Made by a program: the position numbers and the translations under genes. A DNA stretch of 64,000 nt from Chloroflexota bacterium (GTDB lineage Bacteria > Chloroflexota > Anaerolineae > Promineifilales > Promineifilaceae). The notes under the pieces are model-generated. The model saw nothing but the letters and a program-made list of their open reading frames with translations. It searched no databases and was not told the DNA's origin. The stretch is from assembly GCA_017993775.1 (NCBI GenBank), contig JAGOMA010000020.1:1-64000 (forward strand), given 5' to 3'. This document shows positions 52,041 through 59,881 of this stretch, piece after piece; position 1 is the first letter of the stretch; every line of letters starts with the position of its first letter.

Positions 52041-54317
52041 TTACCGGCTGAGACGCCAATCCAGGGCGGTGTGGCGCTCCGTGGTTTTGTTGTTTTTGAC
52101 GGCGATGGCGATGGCCCGGCGCGTGCCCACCAGGATGGCCAGCTTTTTGGCGCGGGTGACGGCCGTATACAGCAAATTCCGCTGCAACATCATGTAATGC
52201 TGCGCCAGCACCGGCACGACCACGCACGGATACTCCGCGCCCTGGCTCTTGTGGACGGAGATGGCGAAGGCGTGGACCAATTCATCGGCCTCCAGAAAAT
52301 CATACACCACCGGCATGCCGTCGATGCTGATGGTGAGCGTTTGTTGGATGGGATCAACGGCCGTAATCCGCCCAATATCACCGTTATACACATTCTTGTC
52401 GTAATTGTTCACCGTCTGCATCACCTTGTCGCCGGCGCGGAACACGCGCCCGCCCAGGCGGCGCTCTGGTTTACGGCCGTTTGCCGGATTCAGCGCACTT
52501 TGCAGCAGCAGATTCAGATTGCTCACCCCTACGTTGCCATTGTACATCGGCGACAGCACCTGAATGTCGTCCACCGGGTCCAGGCCAAATTTGTGCGGCA
52601 GCCGCTTTTGCACAATGTCCACCAGCAGGTCAGCCGCCTCCTCGGGGTCTTCTTTGATGAAGATGAAAAAGTCGGCCGCCGCGCTGCCCGGCTTCTCCTG
52701 CGCGGTTTCCGGCATCAAGCCCTGGTTGATGCGATGGGCGTTGCTGATGATCAGCGAATTGGCCGCCTGGCGGAAAATGGTTTGCAGGCGAATCACCGGC
52801 GCGACGCCGGATTCAATCAGATCGCCCAGCACATCGCCCGCGCCCACGCTGGGCAGTTGGTCCACGTCGCCCACCAGCAGCAGGTGGCTGTCTGGCCCGA
52901 TGGCTTTGAGCAGGTTGTTGGCCAGGATCAGATCCAGCATGGAGGCTTCGTCGATGACCACCATGTCCACGTCCAGCGGGTTTTCGTCGTTGCGGCCAAA
53001 GCCTTCGCCGGGCTTAAATTCCAGCAGGCGGTGGATGGTTTTGGCTTCGCGGCCGGTCGCTTCGGCCAACCGTTTGGCGGCGCGGCCGGTGGGCGAGGCC
53101 AGGGCGTAGGTGCGCCGGTTGGCGTCGAGCAAATCGAGCAGGGCGCGCAGGGTGGTGGTTTTGCCGGTTCCCGGCCCGCCGGTGAGGATGGTGACTTTGT
53201 GGGAAACGGCCGTTTGCACCGCCCCCATCTGCTGCTCCGAGAGGGGAAGTGACGATTGACGATTTTTGATTGACGATTTTTGATTGACGATTGACGATTG
53301 ACAATTTTTCAGGCGGCTGGTGGGATGGGCGATCATGCGGCGCACGCGCTGGGTGAGGCCGATTTCGGAGTAGTAGAAGGGGGTGAGGTAGACGGCGCGT
53401 TCTTCGTGAAAGGCGGTGGGAGACTGGAGATTAGAAATTGGAGATTGGCTGGCGGCGATTTCGTAGCGGATGGTTTCGCGTTTGATGAAGTCGGAGTGTT
53501 CTAGGGAGTCGATGACGGCCGTTACCTTCTCCTGCGCCACGCCCAAAATCTCCGCCGCCTCCGGCTCCAGGTCTTCCTGCGGCATGTAGACGTGGCCTTC
53601 CTCGGCCATGCGGTTCAGCGTGTAGGCCACGCCCGCTTCAATGCGCCCCGGATCATCCGGGGCCAGACCCAGCGCCTGGGCGATTTTATCGGCCGTCTTA
53701 AAGCCAATGCCGTACACGTCGTTGACCAGGCGGTAAGGCGTGGTTTGCACCACCGCCAGCGATTGGTCGCCGTACTGCTTGTAGATTTTGGTTGCCAGCG
53801 TGGTGGAAACGCCGTGCGATTGCAGGAAAAGCATCACGCCCTTGATGGCCCGCTGCTGCTCCCACGATTTAATGATGCTCTCCACCCGCTTGTCGCCAAT
53901 GCCCAGCACCTTGCGCAGCTCCGTGGGCTGGTAGTCGATGATGTCCAGCGTCTCTTCGCCGAAGCGGTCGACGATGCGCTCGGCCATCACCCGGCCCACG
54001 CCGCGAATGAGGCCGGAGCCGAGGTAGCGCTTGATGCCCTCGGTGGTCGCGGGCAGCGATTGTTCGCAAAATTCGGCCTGGAATTGACGGCCGTGTTTGG
54101 CATGACTGCTCCACTTGCCGCTGAGTTTGAGCCATTCGCCCGGCTGCACTTCCGGCAAATTGCCCACCACGGTGATCAGCGCATCCGCGCCGCTGGCATA
54201 TTTAAAGGGCAGCATCCCCCGCGTGTCCGGCTTCAGGCGGATGACCGAATAGCCGTTTTCCTCATTGTAATAAGTGATGCGCTCTACAGAGCCGCTGATC
54301 TGGTCTTGATCGGTCAT
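52041..54317 (-). CDS. recD2: RecD2-type ATP-dependent helicase
   Basis: The protein is 758 residues from ATG 54317; the frame runs further upstream, but that part translates a palindromic element. An N-terminal OB-like domain (ISGSVERITYYNEENGYSVI) and helix-hairpin-helix segments (LGSGLIRGVGRVMAERIV, LRKVLGIGDKRVESII, VYGIGFKTADKIAQALG) precede the helicase. That has Walker A GGPGTGKTTT, VVIDEASMLD, LVGDVDQLPSVGAGDVL and a terminal FAISVHKSQGAEYPCVVVPV. Two low-complexity insertions (near SQSPISNLQSPT and SSIVNQKSSIKNRQSS) are encoded by heptanucleotide repeats. It unwinds DNA 5' to 3'. The Ham1-EAD gene follows. Confidence 0.93.
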   Translation of the reverse strand: MTDQDQISGSVERITYYNEENGYSVIRLKPDTRGMLPFKYASGADALITVVGNLPEVQPGEWLKLSGKWSSHAKHGRQFQAEFCEQSLPATTEGIKRYLGSGLIRGVGRVMAERIVDRFGEETLDIIDYQPTELRKVLGIGDKRVESIIKSWEQQRAIKGVMLFLQSHGVSTTLATKIYKQYGDQSLAVVQTTPYRLVNDVYGIGFKTADKIAQALGLAPDDPGRIEAGVAYTLNRMAEEGHVYMPQEDLEPEAAEILGVAQEKVTAVIDSLEHSDFIKRETIRYEIAASQSPISNLQSPTAFHEERAVYLTPFYYSEIGLTQRVRRMIAHPTSRLKNCQSSIVNQKSSIKNRQSSLPLSEQQMGAVQTAVSHKVTILTGGPGTGKTTTLRALLDLLDANRRTYALASPTGRAAKRLAEATGREAKTIHRLLEFKPGEGFGRNDENPLDVDMVVIDEASMLDLILANNLLKAIGPDSHLLLVGDVDQLPSVGAGDVLGDLIESGVAPVIRLQTIFRQAANSLIISNAHRINQGLMPETAQEKPGSAAADFFIFIKEDPEEAADLLVDIVQKRLPHKFGLDPVDDIQVLSPMYNGNVGVSNLNLLLQSALNPANGRKPERRLGGRVFRAGDKVMQTVNNYDKNVYNGDIGRITAVDPIQQTLTISIDGMPVVYDFLEADELVHAFAISVHKSQGAEYPCVVVPVLAQHYMMLQRNLLYTAVTRAKKLAILVGTRRAIAIAVKNNKTTERHTALDWRLSR

Positions 54318-54348
54318 GGTGGTATTGTACCGGAAATCTCGCGGCGTA

Positions 54349-54380
54349 GACCCCAAGGGTTTAAGAAAACCCTTGGGGTC
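54349..54380. repeat. palindromic element, family A (short form)
   Basis: GACCCCAAGGGTTT, AAGA, AAACCCTTGGGGTC: the two arms without the long core, just upstream of recD2. Confidence 0.8.
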
Positions 54381-54418
54381 TGTATTGTTACGAACGCGAT
54401 TTTTAATACTTTGTTTAC

Positions 54419-54446
54419 TTGACATCAAAATCGCGTTTGTTATACT
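54419..54446 (+). promoter_or_regulatory. sigma70-type promoter of the cysM operon
   Basis: TTGACA (54419-54424), 16 bases, TATACT (54441-54446). The predicted start near 54453 leaves a leader of about 264 bases before cysM. Confidence 0.7.
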
Positions 54447-54452
54447 GGCAAA

Positions 54453-54716
54453 TATACGTTTTTATCAAGAAATTGATAATAATCATCATGAAGGCTAAGG
54501 ATATGAACCGGAACCATTGCAGGTGTATGAAGCGAGGGCGCTAACTGACCATCGTTTCAGCCTAAAGTAACTGACAAACGAACGGCGGTAGCTGCCCTCG
54601 CAAAGCAACGCGATTTGCTTTGTCGTGGTTGCATGGGTAGCTACGGCCGTTTTTGTTGTCCGGGGTCCACTGCGGCTCCATCTCACCAAAAAAGGTTACT
54701 TTAGGAATATACTGAA
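54453..54716 (+). ncRNA. long structured leader before cysM, candidate cis-regulatory RNA
   Basis: The leader can fold around a long-range stem of GCGAGGGC (about 54532) with GCCCTCGC (about 54593), extended by CTA/TAG. An inner pairing CGTTT/AAACG and a following hairpin AAAGCAA...TTTGCTTT (about 54602-54621) are also seen. TAACTGAC occurs twice inside it. No ORF with a start fits. I compared it by eye with T-box, SAM, TPP and cobalamin leaders and found no diagnostic core. Its position before a cysteine-synthesis operon suggests control by sulfur or cysteine status. This is inference from pairing and position only. Confidence 0.45.
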
Positions 54717-55685
54717 ATGTTATCACCTGTCTATCAACCTGTTTATCGTCCCAAGCCTGCCCCCGTCAGGCCCCAAACCCAGGCACAACGCCTCGAAGAA
54801 CTTATTGGTAATACCCCCTTGTTGGATTTATCGCGCACGGCCGTTGCTCATGGCCTGTCGCCGCGTGTCTCCCTGTTGGCCAAAGCGGAATGGTTTAACC
54901 CAGGCGGCTCGGTTAAAGACCGGGCGGCGCTGAACATTCTGCGCACGGCGGAGAGGGACGGCCGTTTGCGCCCCGGCATGACCCTCATCGACTCCACCTC
55001 TGGCAATACCGGCATCGCTTATGCCATGCTCGGCGCGGCGCGCGGCTACCGCGTAAAGCTGGTTGTGCCGCAAAACATCAGCCCGGAGCGGCTGGCGATT
55101 TTGCGAGCCTACGGCGCGGAACTCATCTTCACCGACCCGATGGATGGGTCGGATGGCGCGCTGGAAGAGGCGCGGCGGCTGGCCGCCGCCGACCCCAGTT
55201 TGTTTTACGCTCGCCAATACGACAACCCGGCCAACTGGCGCGCCCATTACCTGACGACGGCCAACGAAATCTGGCAGCAAACGGATGGAACCATCACCCA
55301 TTTTGTGGCCGGAATGGGCACATCGGGCACGTTTATGGGCACGATGCGCCGCCTGAAAGAGCTGAATCCGGCGATTTTGGGCCACGCCGTGCAGCCCGAC
55401 AGCCCGTTCAACGGCCTGGAAGGCTTAAAGCACATGCCCACGGCCATCAAACCGGGCATTTATGATGAAACCCTGGCCGATGACGTGCGTACCGTGCGCA
55501 CGGAAGACGCCTATGCAATGGCTCGTTTTTTGGCGCGACAGGAAGGCGTGTTTGTGGGTATTTCGGCGGCGGCGGCGGTTTGGGCGGCAACGGCCGTGGG
55601 CCAACATCTGGAAGCCGGGACCATCGTCACCATTTTGCCGGACGGCGGGTTTAAGTATCTGAGCGAACGCTTTTGGAACGACTAA
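54717..55685 (+). CDS. cysM: CysM-type cysteine synthase (PLP fold II)
   Basis: The protein is 322 residues. RLEELIGNTPLLDLS opens the fold. AEWFNPGGSVKDRAA carries the PLP lysine (Lys67), STSGNTGIAYAMLGAARGY binds the substrate carboxylate, and VAGMGTSGTFMGTMRRLKE binds the cofactor phosphate. The gene heads an operon with a JAMM protease, a CysO-like carrier and a MoeZ-like activator. By analogy with Mycobacterium tuberculosis CysM it would use O-phosphoserine and thiocarboxylated CysO rather than free sulfide. It is preceded by a structured leader. Confidence 0.9.
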   Translation: MLSPVYQPVYRPKPAPVRPQTQAQRLEELIGNTPLLDLSRTAVAHGLSPRVSLLAKAEWFNPGGSVKDRAALNILRTAERDGRLRPGMTLIDSTSGNTGIAYAMLGAARGYRVKLVVPQNISPERLAILRAYGAELIFTDPMDGSDGALEEARRLAAADPSLFYARQYDNPANWRAHYLTTANEIWQQTDGTITHFVAGMGTSGTFMGTMRRLKELNPAILGHAVQPDSPFNGLEGLKHMPTAIKPGIYDETLADDVRTVRTEDAYAMARFLARQEGVFVGISAAAAVWAATAVGQHLEAGTIVTILPDGGFKYLSERFWND

Positions 55686-55691
55686 GCGATC

Positions 55692-56126
55692 ATGCTGCAA
55701 TTACCCAAACAATTACACGAGACCATTAAAGCCCACGCTGCCCAATCGTATCCGTATGAAGGATGCGGGCTGCTGCTTGGGCGCACGGAAAACGGCGTAA
55801 ACATTGTCGAGGGAATCTTACCGGCGGCCAACACCTGGCCGGTGGAAGCCGAAAAGCCGGTGCGCTTCCAGATTTCCAGCGACGCAATGTTGCAGGCAGA
55901 GATGGAAGCAATGCGCCGCGATTTGGACATCATTGGCATCTTTCACAGCCATCCGGATCACCCGCCGGTAGCTTCGCCGCGCGATCTGGCCTGGGCGACC
56001 TGGCCGGGTTATTCCTACATCATTACCCAGGTGTGGGAAGGCGAGGCCACGTACAGCCAATCCTGGCAGTTGTTGGCGGATCGGTCGGGGTTTGTGGCGG
56101 AAGAGCTTGTGGAGACTGGAGACTAG
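55692..56126 (+). CDS. mec: Mec-type JAMM metalloprotease
   Basis: The protein is 144 residues. The JAMM zinc motif is complete: Glu23 (YEGCGLLLG), then HSHP with His85 and His87, and Asp98 in the H-x10-D spacing. In the cysteine pathway this enzyme releases cysteine from the CysO-cysteine adduct; related enzymes also trim C-terminal extensions from carrier proteins. The neighbouring carrier ends GGQ, so trimming may be needed here. The C-terminal ETGD comes from a GAGACTG heptanucleotide run that continues past the stop. Confidence 0.88.
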   Translation: MLQLPKQLHETIKAHAAQSYPYEGCGLLLGRTENGVNIVEGILPAANTWPVEAEKPVRFQISSDAMLQAEMEAMRRDLDIIGIFHSHPDHPPVASPRDLAWATWPGYSYIITQVWEGEATYSQSWQLLADRSGFVAEELVETGD

Positions 56127-56202
56127 AGACTGGAGATTGAAAGTCGCCAGTTCTCCTCTAACACGAACAGACAAACTTCATGATTCTGGAGGATTTAATT
56201 TC

Positions 56203-56475
56203 ATGGCAACGATTCGTATACCTACACCGTTACGGCCGTATACCGGCAACAGTGGCAAAATAACCGTCGATGGCAGCACAGTCGGCACGGCGCTAACTGA
56301 TTTGACGACGCAATTCCCTGACCTGCGCCCTCATCTGTTTGAAGGCGACACGCTGCGCAGTTTTGTGAACGTGTACCTGAATGAAGAAGATGTGCGTTAT
56401 CTGCAAGGGTCAGAAACGGCCGTTTCCCCCACCGACACCCTGATGATTATCCCTTCGATTGCCGGCGGGCAGTGA
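56203..56475 (+). CDS. cysO: CysO-like ubiquitin-fold sulfur carrier protein
   Basis: The protein is 90 residues from ATG 56203 with GGAGGA 9 bases upstream. ATIRIPTPLRPYTGNSGKITV, HLFEGDTLRSFVNVYLNEEDVRYLQG and the closing PTDTLMIIPSIAGG are the ThiS/MoaD/CysO pattern and close to mycobacterial CysO. The mature form needs a free diglycine end for thiocarboxylation. Here one extra Gln90 follows Gly89, which would have to be removed, most simply by the JAMM protease encoded just upstream. Confidence 0.88.
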   Translation: MATIRIPTPLRPYTGNSGKITVDGSTVGTALTDLTTQFPDLRPHLFEGDTLRSFVNVYLNEEDVRYLQGSETAVSPTDTLMIIPSIAGGQ

Positions 56476-56497
56476 TTCGCGGCTAACTGGAGAAAAC

Positions 56498-56941
56498 ATG
56501 GACCGAAAAGTGGATGAGTCCGCTCTAAAAGTGAATCAGGCGTTTATTATTGGCTTGCTGCTGCTGGCATATGTGCTGGACAGCGTGTGGGTGGCGGCGT
56601 TTGTAGGCGTGGTGATGCTGCTGGGCACGGCCGTTCCCAGCCTGTCCCTCTTCAAACGCCTCTACCAACACTTGCTCAAACCGGCCGGTCTGGTGAAACC
56701 CCACGTTATCACCGACAACCCGGAGCCGCATCGTTTTGCGCAGGGATTTGGCGGCGTGGTGGTGGCTTTGGCCGTCATCGCTCTGCTCGCCGGACAATCG
56801 ATCGTCGGCTGGGCGTTGGTGGGTCTGGTGATTGTGTTGGCGGCGCTCAATTTATTCCTGGGCTTTTGCGCGGGCTGCTTTGTATATTATCAACTCAACC
56901 GCCTGGGCGTGCCGGGTTTTGCGCGCAGCCCCATTCGTTAA
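56498..56941 (+). CDS. DUF4395 membrane protein
   Basis: The protein is 147 residues from ATG 56498 with GGAG upstream. VNQAFIIGLLLLAYVLDSVW, NPEPHRFAQGFGGVVVALA and LNLFLGFCAGCFVYYQL are the DUF4395 pattern. It has four TM helices and a membrane C-x-x-C (FCAGC). The family often sits beside thioredoxin-like or rhodanese genes. Together with the next gene it may move reducing power or sulfur across the membrane, which is inference. Confidence 0.82.
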   Translation: MDRKVDESALKVNQAFIIGLLLLAYVLDSVWVAAFVGVVMLLGTAVPSLSLFKRLYQHLLKPAGLVKPHVITDNPEPHRFAQGFGGVVVALAVIALLAGQSIVGWALVGLVIVLAALNLFLGFCAGCFVYYQLNRLGVPGFARSPIR

Positions 56942-56959
56942 GGGCAACGGACCACAACC

Positions 56960-57367
56960 ATGATCTGGGAACGCTTACTTATCATTTTAATTTTAGGCTT
57001 GGTGGGCACGGGGGCGTTTACGGCCGTTAAATACGTCCACGTTCGACGCCTCAACCGCCGCCTGCCGGGCCAGGCAGCCACCGGGCAGCCGACGCTGCTT
57101 TATTTTCGCAGCGAAACCTGCGCGGTGTGCCCGACCCAGGCGCGTTATTTGGAACAGGTGATAGGAGATGAGGCGGGAAACGGCCGTGTCACCCTGCACA
57201 CCATCAACGTAGACCACGAACCTGACCGGGCCAAACAATACGGCGTCATGACCTTGCCCACCACCATGCTGCTCGATTCGGCCGGTCAGGTGCGCGAAAT
57301 TAATTATGGCCTCACCCCGCCGCACAAATTGCGGCAGCAGTTAATTACAATAGGGATTGGCGGCTAA
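56960..57367 (+). CDS. membrane-anchored thioredoxin-like protein
   Basis: The protein is 135 residues. An N-terminal TM helix (about 5-24) is followed by a thioredoxin fold with LLYFRSETCAVCPTQARYLEQV (CAVC redox motif), INVDHEPDRAKQYGVMTLPTTMLLD (cis-Pro) and GLTPPHKLRQQL. It lies 18 bases after the DUF4395 gene and 60 bases before the moeZ start. It could reduce a disulfide or persulfide in the sulfur-transfer chain of this operon. Topology cannot be settled by eye. Confidence 0.83.
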   Translation: MIWERLLIILILGLVGTGAFTAVKYVHVRRLNRRLPGQAATGQPTLLYFRSETCAVCPTQARYLEQVIGDEAGNGRVTLHTINVDHEPDRAKQYGVMTLPTTMLLDSAGQVREINYGLTPPHKLRQQLITIGIGG

Positions 57368-57427
57368 AGATTGGCGATTGGCGTTTTATTCCAGCCCTCA
57401 ACCCACCCCCAGCCTGGAGAAATAACC

Positions 57428-58636
57428 ATGATAACCGAACGAATCGCCCCAGAGGCGCTGGCTGATATACACCTTTCGCACGAAGAAGTGCAGCGTTACA
57501 GCCGACACCTGATCATGCCGGAAGTCGGCATGACCGGACAAAAAAAATTAAAAGCCGCCAGCGTGCTGCTCATCGGCGCGGGCGGGCTGGGATCGCCGCT
57601 GGCGATGTACCTGGCGGCCGCCGGAATCGGCCGTATTGGCCTGGTAGATTATGACGTGGTAGACACGACCAATTTACAGCGACAAATCATCCACGGCACC
57701 AAAGATGTCGGCCGCCCCAAACTGGACAGCGCCAAAGAGCGCATTTTAGACATCAACCCCCACGTCCAGGTGGACACCTATCCGGTTCCGCTAACCTCGG
57801 CCAACGCTCTGGAAATCTTTGCCCCCTACGACGTCATCATCGACGGCACCGATAACTTCCCCACCCGCTACCTGACCAACGACGCCTGCGTGTTGTTGGG
57901 CAAACCCAACGTCTATGGCAGCATTTTCCGCTTCGAGGGGCAGCTTTCCATCTTTTACGCCGCCGAAGGGCCATGCTACCGCTGCCTGTTCCCTGAGCCG
58001 CCGCCGCCAGGATTGGTGCCGAGCTGTGCCGAGGGCGGCGTGCTGGGTATTTTGCCGGGCACGGTAGGGGCTATGCAGGCGACCGAAGCCATCAAGCTGA
58101 TTCTGGGAATTGGCGAAAATATGATCGGCCGTTTATTGCTGTATGACGCCCTCAACATGGAATTTACCGAGGTTAAACTGCGCAAAAACCCCAACTGCCC
58201 GGTGTGCAGCGAACATCCGACATTGACCGAACTGATCGACTACGAGCAATTTTGCGGCATGCCGGCGCATGACCACAGCCTATACGCCGCCGAGGATGCC
58301 GGTAACGGCCGTGTACGCCAGATGTCGCCGCAAGAATTAAAAACACGGCTGGACGCGGGTGAAAATCTGTTCATTCTGGATGTGCGCGACCGCCACGAAT
58401 GGGACATATCGAACCTGAGCCATTTAGGCGCAAAGCTAATTCCTAAAGCAGAGGTAACGGCGCGCATGGGTGAATTGGATACCGCGCAAGAAATGGTAGT
58501 TCAGTGCCGAACTGGGGTCAGGAGCGCGGCCGTTATCCGTGAATTACAGCAGCATGGTTTTAAGAAATTATGGAATTTAGACGGCGGCATTAACCGTTGG
58601 GCCAAAGAGGTAGAGCAGGCTTTGCCAGTGTATTAA
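57428..58636 (+). CDS. moeZ: MoeZ-like E1 adenylyltransferase with rhodanese domain
   Basis: The protein is 402 residues from ATG 57428 with GGAG 9 bases upstream. The E1-like domain (about 18-260) shows YSRHLIMPEVGMTGQKKL, LLIGAGGLGSPLAMYLAAAGIGRIGLVDYD, LQRQIIHG and a structural zinc pair CPVC. The rhodanese domain (about 300-400) ends with the active-site loop QCRTGVRSA (Cys360). It adenylates the diglycine end of CysO and transfers sulfur to it, completing the CysO-CysM-Mec pathway. A terminator follows. Confidence 0.93.
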   Translation: MITERIAPEALADIHLSHEEVQRYSRHLIMPEVGMTGQKKLKAASVLLIGAGGLGSPLAMYLAAAGIGRIGLVDYDVVDTTNLQRQIIHGTKDVGRPKLDSAKERILDINPHVQVDTYPVPLTSANALEIFAPYDVIIDGTDNFPTRYLTNDACVLLGKPNVYGSIFRFEGQLSIFYAAEGPCYRCLFPEPPPPGLVPSCAEGGVLGILPGTVGAMQATEAIKLILGIGENMIGRLLLYDALNMEFTEVKLRKNPNCPVCSEHPTLTELIDYEQFCGMPAHDHSLYAAEDAGNGRVRQMSPQELKTRLDAGENLFILDVRDRHEWDISNLSHLGAKLIPKAEVTARMGELDTAQEMVVQCRTGVRSAAVIRELQQHGFKKLWNLDGGINRWAKEVEQALPVY

Positions 58637-58726
58637 TTTTTCCGGCCCATGGGCTGGCGGTCTGTCGCTTTTTCTGGCGTCAACTTCTGGGACGACTGCT
58701 CAACCGCCTGAAGAACAAGGAGGTTG

Positions 58727-58757
58727 GAGATTGAGAGATCTTCAATCTCTTTTTTTG
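58727..58757 (+). terminator. Rho-independent terminator
   Basis: GAGATTGA, a 7-base loop, TCAATCTC and eight T. It ends the cysM-moeZ operon. Confidence 0.85.
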
Positions 58758-58764
58758 TTGGGGA

Positions 58765-59283
58765 TTACGAGGCGCTTAGGGCAATTTGAATCTGGGTGAA
58801 TTCACAGCCAACCCGGTCAACGAGGGAAGGGATGGTTTCCCAATCTTCGTTTCTAGCGGCCGTTTCCAGTTGCAGGCACAGGCTAGATAAACAGAGCATG
58901 CCCAGGGTGGCGCTGCTGCCTTTCAGAGAATGGGCTGTTTTCCAGATTTGCTGTCCATCGTGCCCGGCAACGGAGAACTGCAATTGACCCAGGCGCAGGA
59001 TGCCGTCTTCAAAGAATGTTTGGATGAGTTCGGGCATTAATTCGTCCATCAGTGTGCCGAGGTGGGCGCGAACGAAGGCTACGTCGATAGGCCAATTTTC
59101 GTCGCGGGCGCGAGAATTGGTTGGGTTGAGATTCGCCGGGGGCAACATGTCGGGCGCGGATTTGTGATTTATAGATCGTTTAAGGGGCGCTGTGTGGGGT
59201 GTAGAAACGGCCGTCTCTTCTTGCCTCTCCATGTTTCCAACAGAATATCTTGTTTGCAGGTACCAACACATATTTGCTTCCAT
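58765..59283 (-). CDS. histidine phosphotransfer (HPt) domain protein
   Basis: The protein is 172 residues with AGAGG 7 bases before the ATG; a shorter start at an internal Met is possible. The HPt four-helix domain (about 70-165) has the phosphorylatable His118 in TAHSLKGSSATLGM. The N-terminal 65 residues are unstructured. It would relay phosphate between a hybrid kinase and a response regulator. The only receiver domain nearby is in the divergent CpaE-like gene 600 bases away, a plausible but unproved partner. Confidence 0.85.
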   Translation of the reverse strand: MEANMCWYLQTRYSVGNMERQEETAVSTPHTAPLKRSINHKSAPDMLPPANLNPTNSRARDENWPIDVAFVRAHLGTLMDELMPELIQTFFEDGILRLGQLQFSVAGHDGQQIWKTAHSLKGSSATLGMLCLSSLCLQLETAARNEDWETIPSLVDRVGCEFTQIQIALSAS

Positions 59284-59881
59284 AATTTACCTCTCGAAGT
59301 CGATTTCATGATCACGTCCGAAAAAGGTGAACCTGCAAACAACCTGGCTCGCCTGATGAGTTGTAAAAAAGTGTCGGCTATCTTTATTAAAGCATTTTAG
59401 CATGAGAAACGGCCGTTCCCCATACCCCATCAGTACCGACAGTACACAAGTAACAGCCCCTTGCCAGGCTTTGGTACTCTTGTGGGAGTGTTCCAACCAC
59501 ATGCCTCCTATATACTAATCAATGAATCATTATACGATCTGAAGAAGGGTAGCCTTACTCATTGCTCATTCAAACCAACCTCTCCATAAAAATTCCGTTA
59601 AAAAAATGGCTTCTGACCACTTCACCCAACCAAACCATCAAAACTCAGGCCACACTCAGATGATATTCGTTTTCATTCTTCATATAATTAAAAAATTGGT
59701 ATCTACCGACCCTAAGGGTTTGCTCATGAAAAGTTATACCTTTAGGACTTTAAACCAACAGAATCTTTTCAGAGAAACCTGAACAGTAAAAAAGTAAAAG
59801 TATCGGTTGAAAAATTAAGGTAAACGGCAACCCAATCACATGAAAGCTCAAATAATCAGCAGCTAAAAGGCTAGACGAGCA
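59284..59881. other. 598-base gap between the HPt and CpaE-like genes
   Basis: No convincing gene is seen; the short ORFs present lack start contexts. The gap is AT-richer than its surroundings, holds a decayed family A palindromic element (59708-59749) and presumably the divergent promoters. Confidence 0.5.

Noticed and set aside
54318..54428. Longer RecD2 start (extra 37 residues)
   Set aside because: The added residues come from a dispersed palindromic element and the region before it.
54600..54680. T-box antiterminator (TGGGTAGCTACGG resembles GGGTGGNACCGCG)
   Set aside because: The invariant T-box bases are not all present and no specifier-loop stem I could be recognised.
59284..59400. 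Short plus-strand frame near 59309 ending at 59400
   Set aside because: It has no ribosome binding site and no recognisable feature.
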